Assembly (NCBI RefSeq): GCF_000208745.1 | Contig: NC_030856.1 | Span: forward strand, 8,693,367-8,757,366 | Origin: Theobroma cacao | Lineage: Eukaryota > Streptophyta > Magnoliopsida > Malvales > Malvaceae | Reading direction: 5' to 3' | Length of the DNA stretch: 64,000 nt | Shown here: one piece after another, positions 1-8,846 of the stretch | Numbering within the stretch: the first letter of the stretch is position 1 | Layout: every line of letters begins with the position of its first letter | Translations under genes and position numbers: made by a program | The notes under the pieces: generated by a model | The model's database searches: none | What the model was told of the DNA's origin: nothing | Seen by the model: the letters and a program-made list of their open reading frames with translations, nothing else

Positions 1-1132
1 AAACAAAGTTTGTAAATTAATTAAATCATTATATGGTTTGAAATAAGCACCAAAACAATGGCATGAGAAATTTGATCAAATTCTTGTTAGTAATGGATTT
101 TCTACTGTTAGAGTTGATAAATGTCTGTACACAAAAATTGTTGATAGTGGATGTGTGATTAGTAGCTTATATGTTGATGATATGCTTATTTTTGGTACAA
201 GCATTGATGTGGTTAATAAAACAAAATGTTTTTTGACTTCTAAATTTGACATGAAAGATTTGGCAGAAGCCAAAGTTATTTTGGGTTTTAAAATCATAAG
301 ATGTGATAGTGGCTTAATGCTAACACAAGGGCATTATGTTGAGAGGCTACTTAAAAGGTTTAGACATTTTGATGTCACACCTGTGAGTACTCCTTATGAT
401 AGTAATATCCAATTAAAGAAAAATAGAGGTGATAGTGTAGCTTAGTCTGAGTATGCACAAATTATTGGGAGTCTGATACATTTGATGAATTATACTCGAC
501 CAAATATAGCTTATGTTGTATGTAGACTGAGCAGATATACACAAAGTCCTAATAGAGATCATTGGACTGCCTTGAGTAGGGTGATGAAATATTTGAAAGG
601 TACCATAAACTATGGTATTTTATATAATGGATTTCCCACTGTATTAGAAGGATACAGTAATGCTAACTGGATCTCAAATTCAGATGAGACGAAATCTACA
701 AGTGGTTATGTATCCACCCTTGGTGGGGGTGCTATAACTTAGAAATCAGCCAAACAAACAATAATTGCTAAATCTACAATGGAGTCAGAATTTGTAGCTT
801 TAGAGTTGGCTGGTAATGAGGCTGAGTGGTTGAGAAACCTCTTACCAGATATTCCATTGGGAATGAAACCAACACCTTCTGTGTCCATGCATTGTGATTA
901 CTAAGCGGCAATAACCATTGCAAAGAATAAAACTTTCAATGGTAAAAATAGACACATTCGTTTGAGACATGATATAGTAAAGCAGCTGCTTAGAGATGGA
1001 ATTATATCCATTAATTATGTGAAGTCAGAGCTGAATTTGGCAGATCCTCTGACTAAACCCCTGGAAAGAAAATTAATTAATGCTACATCGAGGGGAATGG
1101 GATTTAAGCCAAATGAGAAAATCAACAAATAG
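1..1132 (+). pseudogene. Ty1/copia pol remnant (reverse transcriptase to RNase H)
   Basis: This is the 3' part of a copia polyprotein, read in one frame from base 2 to the TAG at 1130-1132. It starts in the RT palm (SLYGLK, then APKQWHEKF). The catalytic YVDDM box is at about 170-184, followed by TRPNIAY at about 494-514 and the RNase H region with KSTSGYV at about 691-711, HCD at 890-898 and the C-terminal LADPLTKPL. The frame is not shifted, but it is broken by in-frame stops at 44-46, 443-445, 740-742 and 902-904. Each sits where related elements usually have Gln or Trp. The 5' LTR, gag, protease and integrase lie off the left edge. The element cannot encode a working polyprotein. Confidence 0.93.
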
Positions 1133-1689
1133 TAATAACCCAACCTATGTGATTGGAAATCCCATGAATTAGGTTCATATGGGTAATAACAAGTTATTTG
1201 TTGATAAATTAATGTACTATTGAAATTATTGTCCCTCTTATGGTGTGTAAGTAGTGCAAAACTGTAATGTAAGAAAGGTTGAGTTAAACTCTTAATGCAT
1301 TCCATATTCCTTATGGGTAGTGTATTATACTGTAGTATACACTTGATGGAATCAACCTATATAAGTGTGGAGTGGGGCCGCTTCTATGAGAATTATGGCA
1401 AATTCTCTAGAGCACTTATGAATAACCAGGCACGCGCATGGCCTATTCTCGCAAAACCGCGTTGAACAGCAAAAATTGTGGAGATGTAATGTGATTGATG
1501 AAAACTATATTTCACATAAAGAATTTTGGTTCATATAAGTTACAAACTTAACCAAAATTCTGTGACTTATATTTCATTCTTTCTATGGGTGGTTCATAGC
1601 TTAAAAGGCATCAGTCACGATACATTACACTCAAATGAAATTTGACCCAGTAAAACTTCTTATAAAACTTTATGAAATATGTGGGGGAT
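1133..1689 (+). other. Copia 3' internal untranslated region with polypurine tract
   Basis: Non-coding stretch between the pol stop and the LTR. I see no open frame that belongs to a known family. The last bases (about 1681-1688, GTGGGGGA) form the polypurine tract expected just upstream of a copia 3' LTR. Confidence 0.6.
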
Positions 1690-2428
1690 TGTTGAAAAAT
1701 AATGTATTTTATAAGGTTCAAACATCCCATATTGCCAAAATACATAAAAGGTGAATGCCTTATATTGAGAAACCAACTATGGGCTTGTTGCAAGCAAGGA
1801 AAATGGAGTGGACTCGCGCGTACACCAAATTGGGCCAAACCTTTAGAAACTTCAGATTCCCTCCCTGCTCACGAATATACACGTGGGCTGTGCCCAAATG
1901 ACTTTTTGTACCTTGACTTTATTTTTTTAAGCTTTTTCAGCCTTTGATTAAATCAAAGTCTAACTCTACCATGCTTACCTAATTCTCTTGGTTTTCCTCA
2001 ATGTTTATCCTGGTTTTGCTCCAACGTGTATTTGACTTGGTATAAATGTTGACCAGGTTTTTCTCAACTTCCTGATCTGGTGCAACGTTCACCTTATTTG
2101 GTGCAACGTTCACCTCACTCCATGCTTATAAATACAGCCTCACACCCTCACTCACAGGACACACCAAAGCTTTTCTTCTCTTAAGCTTTCTCTGTTGGGT
2201 TTTCTTCTTTTTTTTTTCTTTCTGCTGTTCCTGTCATCCCTTAATAGTTTGTGCAAACTATAAGGAAGAGTCTATTGAATCCTGGAGGATAACCGCTACA
2301 GTCATTTTACACCGAGTTTTATACTCCGAAGAGGCAAAAATTATCCCTAAGGATAGTGATACCACGCCTCAAACCAATTACTGCTTTTACTAGTTTTATA
2401 TTCCTTTGTTTCTAATATTTTTCTAACA
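1690..2428 (+). repeat. Copia 3' LTR
   Basis: The repeat begins TGTTGAAAA directly after the polypurine tract and ends TTTCTAACA, giving the TG...CA ends and short inverted termini typical of copia LTRs (739 bp). Inside are two adjacent ~21-bp near-copies carrying TGGTGCAACGTTCACCT (about 2077-2119) and a TATA box. The bases after it, agtag (2429-2433), are the predicted target-site duplication; the matching left copy is outside the window. Confidence 0.8.
2126..2134 (+). promoter_or_regulatory. TATA box in the copia LTR
   Basis: TTATAAATA inside the LTR, about 300 bp before its 3' end and just after the tandem 21-bp boxes, where the U3 promoter of an LTR element is expected. Probably the former promoter of the element. 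Confidence 0.5.
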
Positions 2429-2532
2429 AGTAGGAGTAGCTAATCACCAAGTAGCCAACAACAAAAATATTGCTTTGAACGACATTTTCAACAATAATAA
2501 AAGAAGAAAGTTTTTTAATTATTTAAGAGTGA
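2429..2532. repeat. Fragment of local repeat unit U (copia insertion site)
   Basis: This matches 5180-5235 and 8010-8130 (shared stretches such as AGCTAATCACCAAGTAGCC and CTTTGAACGACATTTTCAAC). It is the right half of a repeat unit into which the copia element inserted. Near 2530 the match switches abruptly to sequence from the 3' side of the MAP kinase gene (9868 onward), so this is a recombination junction. Confidence 0.7.
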
Positions 2533-3688
2533 AAGTCCAACAAGACAAACTGGATGGGAATATTCATTACTCGTTTTGAAATCCGAGGTTATTGGATGCA
2601 AGTAGAGCCCCAAGTGTTTTTCTTTGATGCTTGTTTTATGACTCATATATTTGCCAATATTAATGTAATTTATCCTAAATATACCCATTTAAATCTTGAG
2701 TGTCAACCTACTTACATTTCCATCAGGCCTAGTCTCCTGAAAATTGAAGGCAATTTATTCACTTATAAAATTCAATGATGCAGCAGCACATAATTACAGG
2801 GCATAAATTAGGTATTGGAAGAGGACACCTGAGACCCCATCCTCCCTTGACAAGAAACCCCCAGAGCTACTCTAACTTCACTTTGATACAGACCGTTCTA
2901 GCAGTCAACCACACACCATGGAACCAATCCTAGTTACGACAAGCCATACTGAACGGTCCCCAGATTCCTGTGGGCAGCGACTGCCACAACTGCAGCACCA
3001 ACTGCACCAAACTGGGATTGTGCCTGCATAAGTTTTGTATCAATGGGTAATCTATCATTTAACTGCTCAGCCTTGGCTCGCGGTTGGTAATAGGGGTTGC
3101 TGTTGATGTCAATAACCATCCCAGGGGGTGGTTTTGCAGCCATGCTAGGCTGCAGTTTGGCTTGTGGATCCCTACCCGCCTGTATTCCAGATTTCTCTTG
3201 ATTTGTGGTGCTAGTCCTCAGGAAACAATGTGGGGAGACATTCTGTGGAGGAAGGACTGCATTTCTGTATAAGATCTTTGCATTGTACCCATCTTTAACA
3301 TTTTTCCCATTCTCATATGGTATGACAGATCCAACAACTCTCCCAGGTTTTGCTGTACAAAGCAAAAGGAGAACAGAATCCTGGATCAGCTAATGTCGAA
3401 GCAACAAAGGGACATGCATTGCTATAATCGATAACAAGTCTACTCAGTGCAGACCTAAGCAAAATGAGCAAAAGTATTTTTAACATTTAAAGCCAGAGAC
3501 CTGAGGAATAAGTGTCTTCAGTAATGTGAAACTCATTTAAAGAGATTCAGTTCCAATTTTTAATGGCCACCAAACCCACATATGGCAGATATAGACAGGG
3601 AGGCCAGAGAAACCACATGCAATGGGGATATTTGTACGACAAATGTTGCTTGACCAAAAGAAAGCTGAGGTAAAAGAACAGACATTGC
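2533..3688 (-). repeat. Segmental duplication of the MAP kinase 3' end
   Basis: About 1.16 kb that matches 9868-11024 almost base for base: 3' flank, last exon, and last intron up to about 7 bases before the donor of exon 9. At about 3688 the match stops in the shared bases ACATTG, and unrelated repeats follow. Similarity is very high by eye in exon, intron and flank alike, so the duplication is recent. Confidence 0.9.
2934..3352 (-). pseudogene. Orphan copy of the MAP kinase last exon
   Basis: The copy keeps the splice acceptor (TTTGTACAG at 3353 onward), the whole reading frame of about 139 codons and the stop. It encodes the C-terminal tail starting AKPGRVVGSV and ending AHRNLGTVQYGLS. 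About ten residues differ from the copy at 10270-10688, with no frameshift or stop. No kinase exons lie upstream (3689 onward is repeat). It is therefore either a non-expressed fragment or an alternative 3' exon for some other transcript. Pseudogene is the safer call. Confidence 0.8.
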
Positions 3689-4160
3689 CCTCTCACCTAG
3701 AGAATTCGTTGAGAACTTATCTTTTCAAATTTTACGAGGAAATCTTATCATTGAGATCATTGGCGTGTCAATGGAGTGCAAGTTCATAATTAATTATTAC
3801 AATTGACAACCTTTTATCGATGTCATTTCTAAGATCCTCTCATCATTTTGATAAAATTCGAAAATATCATCTCACCTAAAAAATTATCCAATAAAACTTA
3901 TCCTTACAAGTTTCTTGAATAAATCACATCATCGGGATTGGCAATCTTGTACAAAATAAAGGTTGTTGGGCATGATACATATTATAATTTGTTAAATACA
4001 AATCAAAATCTTGTATTGAAAACGTTTCTCAGATCCTCTCATCCTTCTGGTACAATTTGGGATCAAATTCTCACCTAGAGAATTTCTTAGGAAAACTTAT
4101 CTTTACAATCTTTCTCAAAAAGATCTCATCATCAGAATCTTGATTCGCATGCAGGATATA
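3689..4160. repeat. Degenerate tandem repeat, about three units
   Basis: Phrases recur roughly every 170-190 bp: ATCCTCTCATC, then CTCACCTA plus GAGAATT or AAAAATT, then AAACTTATC with CTTTACA or CTTACAA. Units start near 3690, 3830 and 4015. No coding potential seen. The start of this block is the right breakpoint of the MAPK duplication. Confidence 0.55.
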
Positions 4161-4624
4161 AAATCAAAATGAATGGAATGACAATTTTAAAAAAATGTAA
4201 TGATGATGGCACATAATAATCTAGCTATTATTTTTACTATTCTTTTTTGGCAAAGTTAAAATATTATTTTCTATTATTATATTATTATTATTATTCTATT
4301 GTTTACTTATTATTATTTTTTACATTATCTTGTGTATTTCCAATAGTGATGAATAAAACCTAAATATCCTATCATGTTATTTTTATAAAAATATAAATAT
4401 TCAATATTTTTAAGGCATCAACATGATTTATAAATATCTTACGCTAAACTATATCTATTTATTTATTTATTTACTTTTTTTTGCATATCCATATTATTTT
4501 AACACACATTATTTCATGTGATTAAATATGATATTTTGTTCATATATTTTTTAGAAAATAAAAATATTATTGCATGATTACTAAACAAACAAACAAAAAT
4601 CAAAGAGAAAACATAAACTAACGA
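4161..4624. other. AT-rich spacer
   Basis: Low-complexity AT-rich DNA with short ATT and TTTA runs. I see no gene or recognisable element. Confidence 0.6.
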
Positions 4625-5234
4625 AAACGAAGCCCAATAGCAAGTCAAACCAATATTCAAAGGGAGGTCCATTACGTTAGATTGTTTGCATTCTTTCCAG
4701 GGCTTGGCTTTCGGTTTGTACCCAAAGAAAAACTTCCATGGACCACAACGAAGTCCAATAAGCCGCACTAGATGGAAATATTTCATTAGGTTATTGAATA
4801 CCTTCACCTGTGTCCATTCCACGTATAAGAAATGTTTCTTTTCAGACACTAGAAGCAGCCCCAAGTGTTTTTCTTTGATGCTTGTTTTATGACTCATATA
4901 TTTGACAAAATTAACGTATATACCGTAAATATAATTTTTTTTTTTTTATAATTAGGAAAGAAGAATTTGAACTCTACTCTTTAGACAAATAGATCATATA
5001 CCAATCAATGAATTAAATGTTCGAGTGCACCTAAATATAGCCATTTAAATCTTGTGTGTTAATCTGCTTGTATTTCCATTACATCAGCCAGCCTCTTCCA
5101 CAATTAAATGAGGAATCTTGAATGTGAAAGTGTACTAATGAGACAATTCCGGCTCATATATTCTGACATGGAAAGTGAAAGTAGGAGTAACTAATCACAA
5201 AATAGCCCACAATAAAATATTACTTTGAATGGAC
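4625..5234. repeat. Local repeat unit U, copy 1 (with SINE insertion)
   Basis: Similar to 7800-8110, to 9786-10060 and in part to 2429-2780. Shared phrases include TTTTCTTTGATGCTTGTTTT, ATGACTCATATATTTG, CCATTTAAATCTTG and AGCTAATCAC or AACTAATCAC. On the minus strand this copy and the 9.8-kb copy share a partly conserved frame (MSHK-SIKEK at the start, KPWKE-KQ near the end), perhaps a relic of an exon. I do not recognise a protein. Copy 1 is split by a SINE at 4934-5031. Confidence 0.7.
4934..5031 (-). mobile_element. Short tRNA-like SINE, copy a
   Basis: 98-bp insertion flanked by TAAATATA at 4926-4933 and 5032-5039. Read on the minus strand it has a tRNA-like A-box region (TTGATTGGTA), a B box (GAGTTCAAATTC) and an A-rich 3' end. 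The homologous positions in the paralogous units (about 7868, 10012 and 2690) lack it, which shows the empty site directly. Confidence 0.8.
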
Positions 5235-5408
5235 ATTTTTGTGTGTTTTCTGGTGAACTCCTGTTCAGATTGATTCAATGTTTTCTGGTTGCGGTTTCTG
5301 GGCATTTCTTCTCGTTCTTCTTGCTGGGCTGTTCCTCTTATTGTTGCTCATTTTTGCCGCCTGCTTGTGTTGCCGCTGCCTTTTGATTTGGATGGTGTTT
5401 TTCTTTGC
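5235..5408 (+). mobile_element. Possible LINE 3'-tail fragment
   Basis: A T/G-rich stretch encoding only hydrophobic nonsense. It resembles in composition the minus-strand tails at 8365-8835, 31253-31590, 38110-38900 and 55060-55560. It begins where the local repeat unit U breaks off. The assignment rests on composition and context only. Confidence 0.35.
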
Positions 5409-5416
5409 TCATATTT

Positions 5417-5508
5417 TTTTTTATAATTGTGGAAAGGAAAATTTGAATCTTGTTCTTTAAATAGAAAAATTATTCATCAACCAATAAATCAAATATTCGA
5501 GTGCTTGT
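5417..5508 (-). mobile_element. Short tRNA-like SINE, copy b
   Basis: 92-bp insertion flanked by TCATATTT at 5409-5416 and 5509-5516. It has the same layout as copy a: T-run on the plus strand at the left (poly-A tail on the minus strand), a B-box-like AAATTTGAATC complement, and the CGAGTGC end. Confidence 0.7.
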
Positions 5509-5516
5509 TCATATTT

Positions 5517-5851
5517 ATTAATGATATCTTTATCTTTCAAAAAAAAGTTAAATTTATCTCACTACTATATATATCCAGCATAAATAAAATTGTCAATTTT
5601 ATAATAATCCAAAATTGTAAAACATAAAAAAAAATCAAACAAAAAGAGGCACATGTTATCATTAATCTATTTTATTTATGTCTTATCTCCGTAATAATGT
5701 GCACGAAGGTACACAAATGCATAGCACATAAGGGTTGATTTCAAGATGGAAAGGAATAACACCAATTCGGTAGAAAATGTTTAAATGCAAAAGAACAACG
5801 ACAGATTAAAGAGTGCTACAAAATTCCTATGCACTTGTTGGATTTAACAGT
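5517..5851. other. 3' flank of the sulfotransferase gene
   Basis: AT-rich sequence downstream of the sulfotransferase stop. It probably contains its 3' UTR. I found no other gene. Confidence 0.5.
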
Positions 5852-6859
5852 CTATTCCATTTTATCCAACAAATCAAACTTTAGGCCGGAATCGCCCAAC
5901 TTTTCTTCAGAAAGTTGTTTCATGCGATCAGCCATTAGTGGGCTTATGAAATTCACCCAATCTCCCACCTTACCATTCCTAAAAAATGCTGAATTCTTAA
6001 GCCCATCAGGCCTTTCTCCAGTCATGTTCACTTCCACAGTCTTCAAGGTTTCAAAGCTACACAGCTTTGATATTTCTTCAACAACTCCTTGTCTAATTTC
6101 CTCCTCCGAGAAACGGTAGCCTAAGAAATCAGCCAGCTTCATCAAGTTGGAAGTAATATCCTTCTTCAAATCTTCATATTTCAAAAACAAGACTTTTTCA
6201 GGATGCTCCAAACTCATCTTCCAATACCCTAAAACATGTTCCCAAAATGGACCAAAGGCATGAATTCCTTTACAAAACCTGTCAAAACCTTCCTCTATTG
6301 AAAAAGGTTTGAAATCTTCCTTTCGAGGAAAATTGTTCACAATAAAGTGCCAATCCGAGATGAATTGGTCGAGAGGGTTCCTGCAAAGATAAACAATGCG
6401 ACAATTGGATTTTAGGATGGAACTAGGCAATGTACCGTAGGGTGTGTGAGTTGCAAAAATTCTTGGGCTAGGAAAATTTCCATTTCCAAGATCAAGAGTT
6501 TGGTTTTCCGAGTAAATGCTGAACTCAATGATAGGCACAAGGTCATGGGGGCTTGTTGCGAGCAAAGGGCTTTGCGTGTGTGGGAATTGCTTGCGGTTCA
6601 CAACGGAGAAGATGAGAGCCTTCAACCATGTGGTGCCTGATTTGGGCGCTGTGATTAAGAAGATATCAGTATCATGAGCTTTGAAGTGGTTTTGAAATGA
6701 AATGACTGCCTTGGCTGGAACCAAAGAGTACCAAAAGCCTTGGTATTGGTAGAGAGTGGAGCCAACCCAGTCTTTCTCTTGTGGAAGCGTTTGAATCAAT
6801 TCTTCCATTACCTTGTCTCCTTCGGAGGAAATGTTTTTGGATGCAGTTTTATCATCCAT
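5852..6859 (-). CDS. Cytosolic sulfotransferase (SOT family), intronless
   Basis: 335 codons, a normal length for plant soluble sulfotransferases, which move a sulfuryl group from PAPS to a hydroxyl of a small acceptor such as a flavonol, brassinosteroid, hydroxyjasmonate or desulfoglucosinolate. Visible motifs: the 5'-phosphosulfate loop PKSGTTWLK (72-80); the catalytic His138 in FATHTPYGTLP; the 3'-phosphate site CRNPLDQFISDWHF (159-172); KYEDLKKD (227-234); and region IV FFRNGKVGDW (292-301). Region IV usually reads RKG-x-GDWK; here the Lys after GDW is Val and the RKG Lys is Asn, although the Arg and Gly remain. There is no signal peptide. The ATG is the first in frame and lies about 85 bp below a TATA box. 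The acceptor substrate cannot be told from sequence. The gene sits among local duplications, but no second SOT copy is present here. Confidence 0.93.
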   Translation of the reverse strand: MDDKTASKNISSEGDKVMEELIQTLPQEKDWVGSTLYQYQGFWYSLVPAKAVISFQNHFKAHDTDIFLITAPKSGTTWLKALIFSVVNRKQFPHTQSPLLATSPHDLVPIIEFSIYSENQTLDLGNGNFPSPRIFATHTPYGTLPSSILKSNCRIVYLCRNPLDQFISDWHFIVNNFPRKEDFKPFSIEEGFDRFCKGIHAFGPFWEHVLGYWKMSLEHPEKVLFLKYEDLKKDITSNLMKLADFLGYRFSEEEIRQGVVEEISKLCSFETLKTVEVNMTGERPDGLKNSAFFRNGKVGDWVNFISPLMADRMKQLSEEKLGDSGLKFDLLDKME

Positions 6860-6942
6860 AAGAGCAAAGCAAATTGAGTGAATGTTCGCTGAGAAGAAAG
6901 CTAGTGAGAAATGAGTGCCAAATATGATCCAGTGAATACGCG

Positions 6943-6949
6943 TATATAG
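6943..6949 (-). promoter_or_regulatory. Candidate TATA box of the sulfotransferase gene
   Basis: The minus strand reads CTATATACG about 85 bp above the ATG, a plausible core promoter distance. The words TAGACACCATAAG next to it recur at 7084-7096, so part of the promoter appears duplicated at about 137-bp spacing. Confidence 0.5.
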
Positions 6950-7124
6950 ACACCATAAGAAAATTGAGGCTCCAGATCTCGAATTTAAGAAATCTTCTGG
7001 TCAAACCTACCTTGAAATTTTCGAAACTAATAAAAAAACAATAGCATTCAAAGTTTGCAGCTATGACTTTTGAGGAAAAATGTGTAGACACCATAAGAAT
7101 GATATAAATAGAGGCCTAAGAGCC

Positions 7125-7445
7125 ACCTAACCACATGCCACCGGAGGGCATGTGCTCATAGGGAGGATCATGGTCCAGTAATCGATAAAGAGACAGCAGC
7201 TAATCCACATGCTCAGTCCCATATGGAAGATTACTTAACCCCAACTTGTGCAAGTTCATCGGCGACGGTACTGGCTTCTCTACTGATATGCACCAGCTGC
7301 CACGTCTTGACCTCGTGCTTTAATAAACAACTGGTTGGCCACGTTATTTAAACAGCATGGGACATTTAGCGGATTGTTGCACCGGTTCATTGCATTGGTC
7401 GAGTCGTTCTCTTCCAACATGACATGTGAGGAGCTCCACGTTCAT
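7125..7445 (-). pseudogene. LINE RNase H relic
   Basis: The minus strand encodes broken RNase H-like sequence of plant LINE type: EENDSTNA, then VANQLFIKAR, then in another frame EVKTWQLVHISREA and VADELAQVGVK before a stop. The frame change and the Asp-to-Asn change in the ESD-like motif show decay. No poly-A tail or target-site duplication is clear. The rest of the element is absent. Confidence 0.7.
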
Positions 7446-7534
7446 CAACTCTTGCGTTTCATATTTTTTTTTTTAGCAAAAGCTCTTGTTTTACTTTCTT
7501 ATCCCATTTACAATCTTCCTTGAATTTAGTAGTA

Positions 7535-8130
7535 TAATATATTCAACCGTAGTTGTCATATCTTCAATCATATTTCGTCTCACAAATCAGTGAAATTTTC
7601 TATACTTAATTTCTTAATTAAATTTTGAGATTTCTTTTTCTTTTTTTTAATGATCAAACTCTTCAATCCGAGGATCAAATGCATCATCATTGAATCCGAC
7701 TCTATCAGCTCAATGGAAATGATCAAGAAAGGATAAAATCATACAGACTTACACAGTAAAATAAAACCTCAAAACAAATAACAAATGGTCACTAGCATCT
7801 TTGGAGAATGTTTTTCTTTGATGCTTGTTTTATGACTCATATATTTGACAAAATTAGTGTATTTACCCTAAATATAGCCATTTAAATCTTGTGTGTCTGT
7901 CTGCTTGTGTTTCCATTCCATCAGCCAGCCTCTACCACAATTAAATGAGGAATCCTGAATGTGGCAGTGTACTAATGGGACAACTCCTACCCATGCATTC
8001 TGGGAAGTGAAAGTTGAGTAGCTAATCACCAAGTAGCCAACAACAAAAATATTGCTTTGAACGACATTTTCAACAATAACAATAGAAGAGTCAAAAGAAG
8101 AAAGTTTTTTAACCAATTATAATTATTTAA
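7535..8130. repeat. Local duplication, block A plus unit U copy 2
   Basis: The left part (7545-7830) matches 9527-9795: TCAATCATATTTC, GGATCAAATGCATCATCATT, GAAATGATCAAGAAAGGATA, AGCATCTTTGGAGAATG. The right part (about 7810-8110) is unit U without the SINE and without the copia element, so it serves as an empty-site reference for both insertions. No protein recognised. Confidence 0.75.
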
Positions 8131-8353
8131 GAGTTATTTTTATTTAAATAATTAAATTTATTCAAATAATTATTTTAAAAATCGATTAAATATGTTTTTT
8201 GAAAACGGACATTTGTATCTATTGAAAAATAGACAATTGTGTCTATAAAAAATAGATAGTTGTATCTATTAGGCAAAGGGATCTTTCTCTATAAATAAGA
8301 CTCTTTAATTTTTAAATATGAATAAAAAAATGAAAAGAAAAATAATATGCAAT
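8131..8353. other. AT-rich spacer
   Basis: AT-rich DNA. The phrase AATAGACAATTGTGTCTAT and near-copies recur three times at 8200-8270. Nothing else seen. Confidence 0.5.
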
Positions 8354-8364
8354 CATTCTCTCTA

Positions 8365-8835
8365 TTTTTTTTTCTTTTTTTTGAAGAGCTGAATTCATTC
8401 CTACAGAAACAAAGCTACAGCCTAAAGGAGGAGAATAACCTCCAAACCACCAACTGCACAAACACAAAAACCAAAACGGCAGCTGCAAAATCAACCCCTG
8501 CCTTCCCCAGAAAAGCAGCATATACACCCCCATCAAACAAAATGAAGTTAGCAAACCTCAACCAAACAGACAAATGTAATCTTGTCAAGCACAAAAATAA
8601 AACACCTATACAACCAAATTCATACTCAAAATCAACAAAGAAAAGCAAAGAAAAGAATCTCCCCTCTACACTTGGAGATTCACTTCATGTCAGCAAACCG
8701 AGTGAGAGATTAGTCTTGTACATTTCGAACACCCTCCTTAATGCCTCGTGAAAGCTACCATGATAACCACCTATAAAATTAAACAGCAATCCTGCTATCA
8801 GCCACAAGGGAAAAGCCCCAGCAAAAAACTATATA
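8365..8835 (-). mobile_element. Retroposed LINE-tail-like fragment with target-site duplication
   Basis: 471 bp flanked by CATTCTCTCTA at 8354-8364 and 8836-8846. On the plus strand it begins with a T/C run, so the element lies on the minus strand with an A-rich tail. Its composition differs sharply from the surrounding AT-rich DNA. There is no convincing ORF. A 5'-truncated LINE 3' UTR or a SINE-like retroposon fits best. Confidence 0.65.
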
Positions 8836-8846
8836 CATTCTCTCTA

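Noticed and set aside
4937..5030. tRNA gene suspected from A-box and B-box-like words
   Set aside because: No cloverleaf or acceptor stem; target-site duplications and other copies show a SINE-like retroposon.
5278..5460. Leu/Cys-rich 60-codon frame resembling a membrane peptide
   Set aside because: Runs into a SINE insertion and lies in T/G-rich probable LINE tail; hydrophobicity is a by-product of T-rich codons.
6446..6640. Plus-strand frame opposite the sulfotransferase
   Set aside because: Antisense shadow of a well-supported gene, with no domain of its own.
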